A stretch of DNA of 64,000 bases from Echinicola pacifica DSM 19836 (GTDB lineage Bacteria > Bacteroidota > Bacteroidia > Cytophagales > Cyclobacteriaceae). The notes below the pieces were generated by a model that was not told the origin of the DNA, made no database searches, and was given only the letters and a program-made list of their open reading frames with translations. Every line of letters starts with the position of its first letter. Positions within the stretch are counted from its first letter, which is position 1. Where the stretch lies: positions 718,824-782,823 of the forward strand of contig NZ_KB890738.1 in assembly GCF_000373245.1 (NCBI RefSeq), in the 5' to 3' direction. Both the position numbers and the translations under genes were made by a program. Positions 20,161 to 29,225 of the stretch are shown here, in pieces.

Positions 20161-21594
20161 TTAATGCTTGGTTAGACTATAGATCATTGCCGGATAGAGG
20201 GTTTTAGCTTGATCTCTATCGAATAGGCCGAATCCATAATTTCCAGTATGGCCATTGTCCCAATATATGGGCACGAGGTCATGATTTAACATCTGCTGCA
20301 CGATGGTCTCTATATAATAAGTTCTGAACTCATGATGAGCGGAATTATCCAATTTGGCGATAGCACCAAATTCACCAATAATCACCGGAACGCCCTTATC
20401 CACATAAGTCTGCTTAAGTTTTTTAAATTGATGAATAGCATGCTCTTCCTCACCCCATCCAGCTGTTTGCTTGGAATCTGTGGCGTTTTTACCCCATTGA
20501 AGCACCTCATTGGTTTCTTTTAAGGCAAATTCATATGGGTCGTAATAATGAACTTCCACCATCAGCCGATCTTCGGTGGTATCCTCTGGAAGCTGCAGGT
20601 GGGCCACCGCATAATCTATATTGGTATTGTAGGCCTGGACGAGTAGATGTCTATAGGTGTTCCTGCCGCCAGTGCTGCGAATAGCATTCACAAAGGTTTG
20701 ATTGAACCCATTTTGGACCGTGATATTTTCCGCTTTTGGAGTAGAATAGTCGCCTTCTACCATTACCTCATTGCTACCCGCAAAAAGCAGCTGATCATTA
20801 TAATCTCTAAAGTGAAGGGCTATCTGAATCCACATTTTCTCCAATCGTTTATTCACCTCAGCCTGCTCAGCAAAAGTCGGCTGCATCCATCCGCCATCCC
20901 AATGCATATTTAGGATGACATTCATTTCCTGATCCAGCACATAGCCCACGACTTCTTCCACCCTTGCCATCCAGGCAGGGTCTATGGTATATTGGGAAGC
21001 ATTGGTAAACCGGCTCCAGGCCACAGGGATCCTCACCGTTGAAAAGCCAGCTGCCTTCACCGCTGCAATCATGGCCGGACTTACCCTGGGATTACCCCAG
21101 GCGGTCTCTCCACCGATCGCCTCCAGAGAGTTGCCGAGATTCCAGCCAATCCCCAGCTGGCTCGCCATGTCAAGACTGGTGATTTCTCTCATTCCTTCCT
21201 TGTTGGGAGGGCTATAGTAATCGGGATAGTCCCGGCCGTCCTGATTTATATATAAGGTCTTCGAAAGACTTCCTGAGGTAATTATCAGTTCTCCTTTTCG
21301 CGCCGCGGTGCCTGAATTGGCAAGTGTTTTTAGGTTGACCTGTGCATTACCGGTTCCCGAGCTGGGGGAGACTTCCACCCATTCCAATGTGGAGCTGAGC
21401 TGCCAATTGCCTGTTGCCTTTACCATCACTATGGTTTGTGAAGCCTCGGCTAGCAGATCCATATTTGTACTGGAAAGTTCTAAATATGCGGGGCTTTCCT
21501 CCGAACTGGAACAAGCCATGCTCAGCCCAAAGGCTAGCAAACTGAGCCAAAGAAATTTCAGGCCTGAATGAATAGAAGTTACCACATCTGACAT
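20161..21594 (-). CDS. GH5 endoglucanase-type lipoprotein with N-terminal BACON domain
   Basis: A 477-residue lipoprotein when started at the ATG at 21594, which gives a proper signal with lipobox LSMAC before a Ser-rich linker. A BACON domain follows (about 40-125; WQLSSTLEWVEVSPSSG, INQDG). The rest is a GH5 barrel: IGWNLGNSLEA, GFSTVRIPVAWSRF, ILNMHWDGGW, the acid/base Glu in GSNEV and the nucleophile Glu in IGEFGAI. The GWNLGN start and WGNP element fit GH5 subfamily 4, which cleaves cellulose, mixed-linkage glucan or xyloglucan. Probably displayed at the cell surface. There is no SusC/SusD pair next to it, so it is not in a classical PUL here. Confidence 0.9.
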   Translation of the reverse strand: MSDVVTSIHSGLKFLWLSLLAFGLSMACSSSEESPAYLELSSTNMDLLAEASQTIVMVKATGNWQLSSTLEWVEVSPSSGTGNAQVNLKTLANSGTAARKGELIITSGSLSKTLYINQDGRDYPDYYSPPNKEGMREITSLDMASQLGIGWNLGNSLEAIGGETAWGNPRVSPAMIAAVKAAGFSTVRIPVAWSRFTNASQYTIDPAWMARVEEVVGYVLDQEMNVILNMHWDGGWMQPTFAEQAEVNKRLEKMWIQIALHFRDYNDQLLFAGSNEVMVEGDYSTPKAENITVQNGFNQTFVNAIRSTGGRNTYRHLLVQAYNTNIDYAVAHLQLPEDTTEDRLMVEVHYYDPYEFALKETNEVLQWGKNATDSKQTAGWGEEEHAIHQFKKLKQTYVDKGVPVIIGEFGAIAKLDNSAHHEFRTYYIETIVQQMLNHDLVPIYWDNGHTGNYGFGLFDRDQAKTLYPAMIYSLTKH

Positions 21595-21950
21595 ACACAA
21601 AGGTATCCTTTGGAGGATTGGGAAGGGGGGCAGGTTTGTTAATATTAAGGGACAAAAATGTTTTTTTAACAATTAATTTATTTTTTCTCCTTATATCAAT
21701 GGGATTTGCGGTCTTTGTCGAATATTCGCTGGCCTATTATTTGGAACTGTAAAAATGAGCTTAGTATTTAAGGCTGAAAATAAGTAACTTATGTCTGTAT
21801 TAGTCAGTTTTTATTTGTTTTGAGGGAGACTATGGAAGGGATCCATTGTATTGATTCTTCATAGGAATTCCTTACCGTGGTAAGCAGCCGAGAGGCTAAG
21901 CTTTTTATTTCTTTATCGGCGAATTTTGTTTTCACCCTATACCTTTTAGT

Positions 21951-22496
21951 ATGGCTTTACCGGGATTATTGATCGAGTACCTCATCAATGGCAGCATAGC
22001 GTTGCTATGGATTCTTCAGCTTGTGAAACCTGTCGAACTTAGTAAAATCGATATGGGGGAGACCTTATTTTTAATTCCCATAGCCTATGTTCTGGGGATG
22101 TTTGTGGATGTATTGGCTTGGCTATTGACTCGTCCGCTAAAGAATGAAATTCGGCGTCGTGCGGCTCAGACGGTTTTGGAATCTACGGATGGGCAATATA
22201 CTTTGTCGCAATTGAAATTATTTTGGAAGGAGAAGGTGGAAATAGAAAAATCTTATCCTGATCTCAATAGTGAGCTGTCCAGCAGAAGCAGCCGGGATCG
22301 AATAGCCAGGGGGACTTTCTTAAATTTATTGCCGATTTCGTATTTCTATTGGGAGCAACTATCTTTTTGGGGACCACTTTTGACGATCGGTGCCTTGCTG
22401 ATGTGGATCAGGTTTGAGCATTATAATCGCTGTTTTGAGATCCGTGCGGCTCTTTCCATTCGGGAAGAAGTTCCCTGCAAAGAGGTCACTAGCTGA
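21951..22496 (+). CDS. Hypothetical membrane protein
   Basis: A 181-residue protein with hydrophobic segments at about 5-24, 38-63 and 135-155 and a charged, helical middle (about 65-120, rich in Arg, Glu and Lys). The shape suggests a small inner-membrane protein with a cytoplasmic coiled region. I recognise no family. Its last eight bases overlap the end of the convergent recG gene. The 356-base gap before it (21595-21950) contains no feature I can support. Confidence 0.65.
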   Translation: MALPGLLIEYLINGSIALLWILQLVKPVELSKIDMGETLFLIPIAYVLGMFVDVLAWLLTRPLKNEIRRRAAQTVLESTDGQYTLSQLKLFWKEKVEIEKSYPDLNSELSSRSSRDRIARGTFLNLLPISYFYWEQLSFWGPLLTIGALLMWIRFEHYNRCFEIRAALSIREEVPCKEVTS

Positions 22497-24582
22497 TCCT
22501 GCTCCAGTTTACAGCGTGTTTTTTCTGATTTTTTATTTGTCGCAAGACCATAGCGTTTTGAGGCTGGCTGATTTCAGGGTCTTCTGCGATGAGGTTTTGG
22601 GCGGCGTCTCTGGCTAAGGTGAGGATAGGAGCATCCTTGCTCAGGTCAGCAATGATCAGGTCAGCCACGCCACTTTGCTGGGTGCCCATCAGGTCTCCGG
22701 GACCACGTAATTTGAGATCGACATCTGCTATTTCAAAGCCATTATTGGTGCGAACCATGGTGTCTAATCGCACCCTGCTGTCTTTGGACAATTCATATTT
22801 GCTCATTAGAATACAATAGGACTGCTCAGCACCTCTTCCTACCCGTCCGCGGAGCTGGTGCAGCTGCGAAAGGCCAAATCGTTCGGCATTTTCGATGATC
22901 ATGACCGAGGCATTAGGGACATTTACCCCCACCTCGATCACCGTGGTGGCGACCATGATCTTTGTCTCTCCTTTGACGAATCGCTGCATTTCAAATTCCT
23001 TATCGGCCGCCTTCTGGTTACCATGGACGATGCTGATAGGGTATTGAGGAAAGGCCCTGCAGACACTTTCGTAGCCATCCATGAGACTCTTAAGGTCCAT
23101 CTTTTCCGATTCCTCAATCAAGGGATACACCACATAGATCTGTCGTCCCAGTTCTATTTCCTTCCTCATGAAGCCAAAAACCTTTAGCCGGTCCTTGTCA
23201 AATCGGTGCACGGTCTGTATGGGCTTCCTTCCTGCCGGCAATTCATCGATGACGGAGATATCGAGGTCTCCATAGAGGGTCATGGCGAGCGTACGAGGGA
23301 TGGGTGTGGCGGTCATCACGAGGACATGGGGATAGAAATTCTTATTCTTGGCCCATAATTTCGCCCTTTGGGCCACGCCGAAGCGGTGCTGCTCATCCAC
23401 AATGGCCAACCCAAGATTCTGGAACTGCACGATGTCCTCCAGCAAAGCATGGGTGCCGATCAGTATTTGCAGCTCTCCGCTAAGGAGCTGCTCGTGGATT
23501 CTCCTGCGGACCGATTTTTTAGTGGAGCCGGTTAGCAGTTCTATGCTAAGGTCCATTTTATCGGCATATTCTTTTAGGCCTTCATAATGCTGGTTGGCCA
23601 GAATTTCTGTGGGAGCCATTAGGCAGGTTTGCGCACCGGAGCTGATTGCGATCAGTGCACAGATAAAAGCTACCATGGTTTTGCCGCTTCCCACATCTCC
23701 CTGGACAAGGCGATTCATCTGCCGGCCGGAGCGCATATCAGCAAAGGATTCCTTGATCACCCTTTTCTGCGCATTGGTAAGCTCAAATGGCAAATGCTCG
23801 CTATAAAACTTTCCTACCAAGTCGGTCTTGCCCAATTGCTGGCCACGATACTTTTCCGTTCGAGTGAGCTTTAGCTTTAGTAGGCGCAGCTGAACGAAGA
23901 AAAACTCTTCAAATTTTAACCTAAAACGGGCCTTTTGGAGTATGTCTTCGTTCTCGGGGAAGTGTATCTGCCGCATGGCTTCCTGCTTCGAGATCAGGTT
24001 GAAGCGGGTCATAATCGTGGCAGGAAGGGTTTCCTGGATCTGTGGATAGGCGCTTTGTAGCAGCAGACCCATTATTTTGGAGATACCCTTGCTATCCAGG
24101 TATTTTATTCGGAGTTTTTCGGTGGTGGGATATACTGGTTGGTAGAAGCTCTTTTCCTCCTTTGCCTCAGACAGGGGCTCCATTTCTGGATGGGCAATGC
24201 TAAACTTCCTTCCATATAGATTGGGCTTTCCGAAGAAAATAAAAGTGGCCCCAATTACCAGTTTCTTAGATACCCACTGGATACCCTTAAACCAAGTCAG
24301 TTCCATGCTGCCCGTTTCATCCTCCACATGGGCGACAAGTCGCTTGCGGCGTGCCATTCCTATGGTCTCCACCCGCCGTATTTTTGCGACCACCTGCACA
24401 TGCTCCATGCTGTCACGGATCTCATTGATCTTATAAAATTTCGTGCGGTCCTCGTATCGAAATGGATAATGCTGCAGCAGCTCCCCGAAGGTAAAGATAT
24501 CCAACTCCTTATTTAATAAGGCGGATTTCTGCGGCCCGACGCCTTTCAAAAATTCTATTTTAGTATCAAAGAATCTTGGCAA
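22489..24582 (-). CDS. recG: ATP-dependent DNA helicase RecG
   Basis: A 697-residue SF2 helicase that remodels stalled replication forks and Holliday junctions. The N-terminal wedge/OB domain spans about 1-230. Helicase motifs follow: Walker A GDVGSGKTM, MAPTEILANQH, the DEAH-box VDEQHRFG, TATPIPRTLAM, and the motif V/VI region TTVIEVGVNVPNA and HQLRGRVGRG. The RecG-type C-terminal GDLMGTQQSG is present. The first codon is TTG at 24582; the conserved KIEFLKGVGP starts just after it and no ATG fits. Single gene. Confidence 0.96.
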   Translation of the reverse strand: MPRFFDTKIEFLKGVGPQKSALLNKELDIFTFGELLQHYPFRYEDRTKFYKINEIRDSMEHVQVVAKIRRVETIGMARRKRLVAHVEDETGSMELTWFKGIQWVSKKLVIGATFIFFGKPNLYGRKFSIAHPEMEPLSEAKEEKSFYQPVYPTTEKLRIKYLDSKGISKIMGLLLQSAYPQIQETLPATIMTRFNLISKQEAMRQIHFPENEDILQKARFRLKFEEFFFVQLRLLKLKLTRTEKYRGQQLGKTDLVGKFYSEHLPFELTNAQKRVIKESFADMRSGRQMNRLVQGDVGSGKTMVAFICALIAISSGAQTCLMAPTEILANQHYEGLKEYADKMDLSIELLTGSTKKSVRRRIHEQLLSGELQILIGTHALLEDIVQFQNLGLAIVDEQHRFGVAQRAKLWAKNKNFYPHVLVMTATPIPRTLAMTLYGDLDISVIDELPAGRKPIQTVHRFDKDRLKVFGFMRKEIELGRQIYVVYPLIEESEKMDLKSLMDGYESVCRAFPQYPISIVHGNQKAADKEFEMQRFVKGETKIMVATTVIEVGVNVPNASVMIIENAERFGLSQLHQLRGRVGRGAEQSYCILMSKYELSKDSRVRLDTMVRTNNGFEIADVDLKLRGPGDLMGTQQSGVADLIIADLSKDAPILTLARDAAQNLIAEDPEISQPQNAMVLRQIKNQKKHAVNWSRIS

Positions 24583-24802
24583 ACTACTTCTCTCTAGGTG
24601 ATGGTGAAATTTTGGGCAAATTAATTTTTAATGCCTGAAAAAACTATTCCAAACCTTATTATTACTCCTAATCCTATCGATAGAAGAGTACTCTCGGTGG
24701 AGGTCCTTTAGTAAAATTACCTTCAGGATTGATCTTCTAGGGCTTAACTGTTTTTTGATTAGATTCTAGCCTGTTGTTAAACATATTATTTCTAAGAATT
24801 TA

Positions 24803-24855
24803 TTTGGAATGTTCGTTCTAATATACTTATGTTTGTAAACGGAATGATTGTTCCA
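24803..24855 (+). promoter_or_regulatory. SDR-gene promoter with two TetR-type operators
   Basis: A bacteroidetal promoter is visible: TTTG (24803-24806), 21 bases, then TATGTTTG (24828-24835). GGAATGTTCGTTCTA (24806-24820) sits between the two elements, and GGAATGATTGTTCCA (24841-24855) sits where transcription should begin. Both match the site in front of the TetR gene (25660-25674). A repressor bound here would block the polymerase. The SDR gene starts at 24887. The rest of the gap 24583-24802 holds nothing evident. Confidence 0.65.
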
Positions 24856-24886
24856 GTATTTTTCACACATTTAAATAAAGGATGTA

Positions 24887-25642
24887 ATGAGCAAATTAAA
24901 AGGAAAAGTAGCATTGGTGACGGGCGGGAACAGTGGCATAGGTTATGCCTCCGCCAGAGAAATGAAGGAGCAGGGAGCGACGGTAATTATTACTGGCAGA
25001 GATTTGGAAAAGGTGCAGTCTGCAGCGCAGGACCTGGGCGTGACAGGCTTGGTGGCAGATGTGCTGAGCCTGGCAGCCATTGATGAGTTGGTGGGTCAGA
25101 TTGGGAGAGACTTTGAGAAGGTGGACATTCTCTTTGTGAACGCAGGTATTTTTCAGCCTGCGCCCATTGGTCAGATTAGTGAGGAGATGTTTGACCATCA
25201 GATGGGTATCAACTTCAAAGGGGCATTTTTTACGATAGAGAAATTTCTGCCATTGTTAAATGATGGGGCTTCCATCATCAACTTATCTTCTATTAATGCC
25301 TATACGGGCATGCCCAATACGGCCGTTTATGCCGCTTCCAAGGCAGCGCTTAATTCCTATACACGTACGGCCGCCACGGAATTGGCCGTGAGAAGAATCC
25401 GTGTAAATGCCGTGAACCCCGGGCCAGTATCCACTCCCATCTTCGCAAAGACAGGAATGGCAGAGAATCAACTCAACGGTTTCGCTGAAGCAATGGAGAA
25501 CCGAATTCCCCTGAAGCGGTTTGGAACTCCGGAGGATATCGCAAAACTCGTTTCGTTTTTAGCCTCCGACGATGCTTCTTTTATCACGGGTGGAGAATAT
25601 AATATTGATGGCGGTATCATCATCAATCCGATTATGAATTAA
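24887..25642 (+). CDS. Short-chain dehydrogenase/reductase (SDR)
   Basis: A 251-residue classical SDR, an NAD(P)-dependent oxidoreductase. Seen: cofactor loop TGGNSGIG, NAG in VNAGIF, the active-site serine in NLSSINAY, YAASK with the catalytic Tyr and Lys, and the PGPVSTP segment. The C-terminus has SFITGGEYNIDGG. The Arg in ITGRD suggests NADPH preference. Substrate unknown; enzymes paired with a TetR regulator of this kind often handle electrophilic carbonyl compounds. It lies between two copies of the same operator and is followed by the TetR gene on the same strand. Confidence 0.93.
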   Translation: MSKLKGKVALVTGGNSGIGYASAREMKEQGATVIITGRDLEKVQSAAQDLGVTGLVADVLSLAAIDELVGQIGRDFEKVDILFVNAGIFQPAPIGQISEEMFDHQMGINFKGAFFTIEKFLPLLNDGASIINLSSINAYTGMPNTAVYAASKAALNSYTRTAATELAVRRIRVNAVNPGPVSTPIFAKTGMAENQLNGFAEAMENRIPLKRFGTPEDIAKLVSFLASDDASFITGGEYNIDGGIIINPIMN

Positions 25643-25656
25643 ATTTTTTGGCCATT

Positions 25657-25688
25657 TTTGGAATGATAGTTCCAGAACAGTACATTTG
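25657..25688 (+). promoter_or_regulatory. tetR-gene promoter with a third matching operator
   Basis: TTTG (25657-25660) and TACATTTG (25681-25688) are 20 bases apart, the bacteroidetal promoter form. The palindromic GGAATGATAGTTCCA (25660-25674) fills the spacer. It differs from the SDR operator by one base. This predicts autoregulation of the downstream TetR gene. Confidence 0.62.
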
Positions 25689-25716
25689 TGGGAGCGGTAG
25701 TCGCTTCCACAAATGT
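25682..25716 (+). terminator. Strong hairpin between SDR and tetR genes
   Basis: ACATTTGTGGGAGCG (25682-25696) pairs with CGCTTCCACAAATGT (25702-25716) over 15 positions with one G-T pair and a five-base loop. It lies 40 bases after the SDR stop. The following bases (GTTTATGTGTTTC) are only moderately T-rich, so terminator function is likely but not sure. It overlaps the TAnnTTTG element of the tetR promoter. Confidence 0.55.
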
Positions 25717-25904
25717 TTATGTGTTTCTAAAGACTTTTGATTCCTATTAATGATTCTAATGAAGCAGTCCAAACTAGAAGGGTTCTTTAGAATGGAAGGT
25801 AGATAGGGGCTTAGCGAAAGAGAAATAGGGAGATGATCGCGCTGCTCAAATTTGTAAATACCAGTGAGAATAGATTTCCAATTCCATATAGAGCCAGCCA
25901 AATT

Positions 25905-26486
25905 ATGCCAAGAGTGAAGTTATTTGATGAACAGGAAGTGCTTAGGAAAGCCATGAATTTGTTTTGGAAACAAGGCTATGCGGCCACTTCCATGCAAGAC
26001 TTGGTGAGCCATCTTGGAATCAATAGGGCAAGTCTTTATGACACCTTTGGAGGGAAGGACCAACTTTTTAAGAGTGCTTTTGATCTGTACCGTAGGACGA
26101 ATAAGGAGGGCTTAATTCAGTTTTTTGAGGCTCGGCCGAATGTAAAAGAAGGATTTTCGGAATTATTTGAAATTGCTATTCGGGAAGCCGTGGAGGATGA
26201 AGATCATAAAGGATGCTTTGTGGTGAATACCACCACCGAGCTGATTCCAAACGACGAAAGCATCGTAGAAATTCTAGAGAAAAGTAAAGGAGATTTTCAA
26301 CTGATCTTCTATGAATACCTCAAGAAAGGAAAGCTTGATGGCCAATTAAAAGGTAATATGGACCTGAAATCGCTGTCAATCCTGTTATATACCTTATACA
26401 GTGGTATCCGTGTGGTCTCCAAAGTGCGCCCAAATAAAAAGGAACTTTCCGATTCTATCCATATCGCCATGACTCTATTAGGCTAA
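25905..26486 (+). CDS. TetR-family transcriptional repressor
   Basis: A 193-residue regulator. The N-terminal helix-turn-helix is classical: FDEQEVLRKAMNLFWKQGY, AATSMQDLVSHLGINRASLYDTFGGKDQLF. The C-terminal ligand domain contains GCFVVNTTTEL and is unassigned. I chose the ATG at 25905 because homologous TetR proteins start at MPRVKLFDEQ; the longer frame from 25833 adds an unconserved leader. That start implies a 5' leader of about 200 bases. Matching palindromes in front of this gene and the SDR gene indicate it controls both. Inducer unknown. Confidence 0.9.
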   Translation: MPRVKLFDEQEVLRKAMNLFWKQGYAATSMQDLVSHLGINRASLYDTFGGKDQLFKSAFDLYRRTNKEGLIQFFEARPNVKEGFSELFEIAIREAVEDEDHKGCFVVNTTTELIPNDESIVEILEKSKGDFQLIFYEYLKKGKLDGQLKGNMDLKSLSILLYTLYSGIRVVSKVRPNKKELSDSIHIAMTLLG

Positions 26487-26567
26487 TTAAGGCTCATTGC
26501 TATTTAGAAAACAGCCCATAAAAGATCAAAATAGCCTCAAAACCTAACTGCATTTTTCAGTTCTATT

Positions 26568-26596
26568 CCCAAGACTCGCTTGGGCAAATTTTTTAG
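26568..26596 (+). terminator. Probable intrinsic terminator after the tetR gene
   Basis: CCCAAG (26568-26573) and CTTGGG (26579-26584) form a short stem, and CAAATTTTTTAG follows. Outside it CCTAACT and AGTTAGG (ends near 26543 and 26599) could also pair. It lies about 80 bases after the tetR stop. Confidence 0.5.
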
Positions 26597-26741
26597 TTAG
26601 GACTCATAGACCTTTACCTATAGTCCCATAGTCTGATTTTAGAGCATTTTTATAGTATGTAGCATTGTTTTTATCCCTAAGTTCTTGGCCATGCATTCTC
26701 TCCTGAATGCGTGAAAGGCTACTTTATCCCTCCATCGGTGA

Positions 26742-28997
26742 TTAATTTGGCGCTGTGTTTTTGAGCAGGTAATTGCTGATGAGCGTATAGAGATGCTTTC
26801 TAGTATTTTCCCCCTCATAGATGCCATGGGAGCGATTTGGATAAGCCATCATGTCAAATTGTTTATTTTGACGAATCAGTTCATTCACCAGTAGGTCCAT
26901 ACTTTGATAGTGCACATTATCATCTGCGGTGCCGTGGATTAGTAATAAATTGCCTTTTAGCCCTGCGACATGGCTTATAGGCGAGCCAACCAAAAAGTCT
27001 TCTAAGTTTTCATTGGGCAAGCCCATATATCGCTCCTGATAGATATTATCATAAATCAATTGCAGAGAAACTCCGGCCACGGCGATTCCTGTTTGGTACA
27101 GATCTGGATAGCGAAACAGAAGATTTTGGGTCATGGAGCCTCCTCCGCTCCAGCCCCAGACCGCCACACGGCTAGGGTCGATGAAGTCATATTTTTTCAG
27201 TACCGCCTTTGCCGCAGCCGCTTGATCATCGGCGTTTATTTGTCCTACTTGTCGGTAAATGCTTTTGCGCCATGCGCTTCCTTTCAGACTCGGAGTGCCA
27301 CGGTTGTCCATATCGATGATGATATAGCCTTTTTGAGCCATCATAATATTCCACAGACCAATGAAATTGTCCGTGGCTACCGCTCCCCAGGGTTCTCCAT
27401 AGACATGAAAAAGCACGGGATAACTTTTATTTTCATCAAAATTCGTGGGCAGGATCATCCGGCCTTCCATCTCCAGGTCCTCAGCAGCTGCGATGCTAAA
27501 AAACTGCACTTCAGGCAAATCAATTTCGTGTAGTTTATTTTGGTAGGCTTGGTTGTCTTCTAGAATCCGAAGCGGCTCATGCTTGGGAAGTAGCACCACC
27601 TGATAGTGCGTAGCCGCGAGTGCCTGCTCATAGCGGTGGATGGCTACCTTTGCTCCTGGAGCAAAATCATAGGTATTGATTCCTGGATAAAGATCAGGCG
27701 TAACTCGGGTCACCTTTTTATCCTTGCCTAGTGATACTTGGTACAGATAGCGCTGGGAGCTTGTCTTTGGCGAAGCATGAAAATAAAGGTAGTCCTCATT
27801 GATGCCGGCAATGGAGGCCACGTCAAATTCTGTGGGGCTAAGCAAAGTTTGCTTTCCATCCTCTATACTCACCTCATAGACATGTCTCCACCCGTCGGTT
27901 TCGGTCATCCTCAGAAAGGCAGCATTGTCATTGACCAATAATAGATCATTTTCTTCCCAACCTGGAGCAGAGATATCGGGATAATAAATATCCACCCAAG
28001 TATCTTCCTCCTCCGTATAGAGCGCCGTCAGGGACTTGGTGGAGAGGGTGTATTTCCAGATGGTAAGTTTATTTTGATGCCTATTCAGCTGTTGGATGAG
28101 CAGCTGATCCTCGTTCACCCATTGCATTCCCGGGAGAAAATTTTGGTTGGCTATTCCAGGGATCTCCAGCCAGAGTGTTTCTTCCTCTTCCAGTCCTATA
28201 ATGCCAATTTTAACGGCCGAAGGATTTTGCCCCACCTTTGGGTATTGTAGGGGAATGGGCTTGGAGTAGATGGAGTCGGTATTATTGATCATATAGAAGG
28301 TGCCTACCTCGGAAATATCAAAGGACCAGTAGGCGATTTTTTGGGCATCGGGGCTCCATCGAAACCCATCTCGGGCTCCGAACTCCTCTTCATATGCCCA
28401 GTCGAAGGTCCCATGGATGCGGCTACTTGCTTCACGCTGCGTAAGCTGCTCAAGCCTGTGCGACTGGAGGTCTTCTATATAGATATTGAAGTCGTGTACA
28501 TAAGCTACTTTTTGAGCGGAAGCATCGAATTTGGCAAACATCAGTGAGCTGGAAGGAAAGCCGCTGCCCAGCTGCTGTAATTTTCTACTTTCCAAATCCA
28601 ATACCCAGTAGTCTCCTTTGGTATTTGCTCGCCATACCTTGGAGGTATTGGTGAAGACTAGCATTTTGCTGCCATCTGCTGACAAGGAGAAATCCGCAAT
28701 GCCAATTCCTACTGCCTGACCCGCGGGCTGTAGCTCTTCAGCATCCACCAAAACCCTTCGTTTTCCAGATGTTGCCGTATAAAGAATGATTTGGCTTTGG
28801 CCCTTATCGTCCTGCTCCACCACCGCATAGCTTTCTCCATCAGGCATCCACTGATAGGCAGGAAGTCCGGCCTGGACAAATTCCCCACTATATATCCTAT
28901 CGATGCTTAGCAGCTGGTCTTGTGCAACAGCGGGAATATACAGCGCGATGAAAAGTAATAAGATGGGCAGTAGGAGGGTTTTAACGTTTGCTTTCAT
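26742..28997 (-). CDS. Dipeptidyl-peptidase IV-type serine peptidase (S9B)
   Basis: A 751-residue exported peptidase that cuts Xaa-Pro dipeptides from N-termini. It has a signal peptide (LLLPILLLFIALYIPAVAQ), an eight-bladed propeller region (about 40-500) and an alpha/beta hydrolase domain. The triad is visible: Ser617 in GWSGGGS, Asp at 692-693 in GTADDNVHY, and His724 in RSHGIYEG. WAYEEEFGARDG carries the double-Glu motif that binds the substrate amino terminus. All key residues are intact. It is a single gene. Likely periplasmic peptide catabolism. Confidence 0.93.
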   Translation of the reverse strand: MKANVKTLLLPILLLFIALYIPAVAQDQLLSIDRIYSGEFVQAGLPAYQWMPDGESYAVVEQDDKGQSQIILYTATSGKRRVLVDAEELQPAGQAVGIGIADFSLSADGSKMLVFTNTSKVWRANTKGDYWVLDLESRKLQQLGSGFPSSSLMFAKFDASAQKVAYVHDFNIYIEDLQSHRLEQLTQREASSRIHGTFDWAYEEEFGARDGFRWSPDAQKIAYWSFDISEVGTFYMINNTDSIYSKPIPLQYPKVGQNPSAVKIGIIGLEEEETLWLEIPGIANQNFLPGMQWVNEDQLLIQQLNRHQNKLTIWKYTLSTKSLTALYTEEEDTWVDIYYPDISAPGWEENDLLLVNDNAAFLRMTETDGWRHVYEVSIEDGKQTLLSPTEFDVASIAGINEDYLYFHASPKTSSQRYLYQVSLGKDKKVTRVTPDLYPGINTYDFAPGAKVAIHRYEQALAATHYQVVLLPKHEPLRILEDNQAYQNKLHEIDLPEVQFFSIAAAEDLEMEGRMILPTNFDENKSYPVLFHVYGEPWGAVATDNFIGLWNIMMAQKGYIIIDMDNRGTPSLKGSAWRKSIYRQVGQINADDQAAAAKAVLKKYDFIDPSRVAVWGWSGGGSMTQNLLFRYPDLYQTGIAVAGVSLQLIYDNIYQERYMGLPNENLEDFLVGSPISHVAGLKGNLLLIHGTADDNVHYQSMDLLVNELIRQNKQFDMMAYPNRSHGIYEGENTRKHLYTLISNYLLKNTAPN

Positions 28998-29195
28998 AAC
29001 TGAATAGGTTCTATTATGAAAAATACATAAATAAACGTTAAACTATGCCAGTCGCTCCTCATCAATGGGACATAGGCCACTATTGTACTGCTATTGGTTA
29101 ATATTATTCAAGGAGCAATACCAGCATTACCCCTGACCAGGGAAGGGCTTGTGATCTGTCATGTTCTGGCTGGAATTACAATTAATTTGCAGGCC

Positions 29196-29225
29196 AAAAG
29201 GCCTCTATTAATCGAGGCCTTTTTT
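29196..29225. terminator. Bidirectional terminator overlapping the methyltransferase stop codon
   Basis: AAAAGGCCTC (29196-29205) and GAGGCCTTTT (29214-29223) form a perfect 10-bp stem. The T tract is longer on the plus strand (29220-29225). On the minus strand the stop codon of the methyltransferase gene (29208-29210) lies in the hairpin loop, so the gene ends inside its own terminator. Confidence 0.75.
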
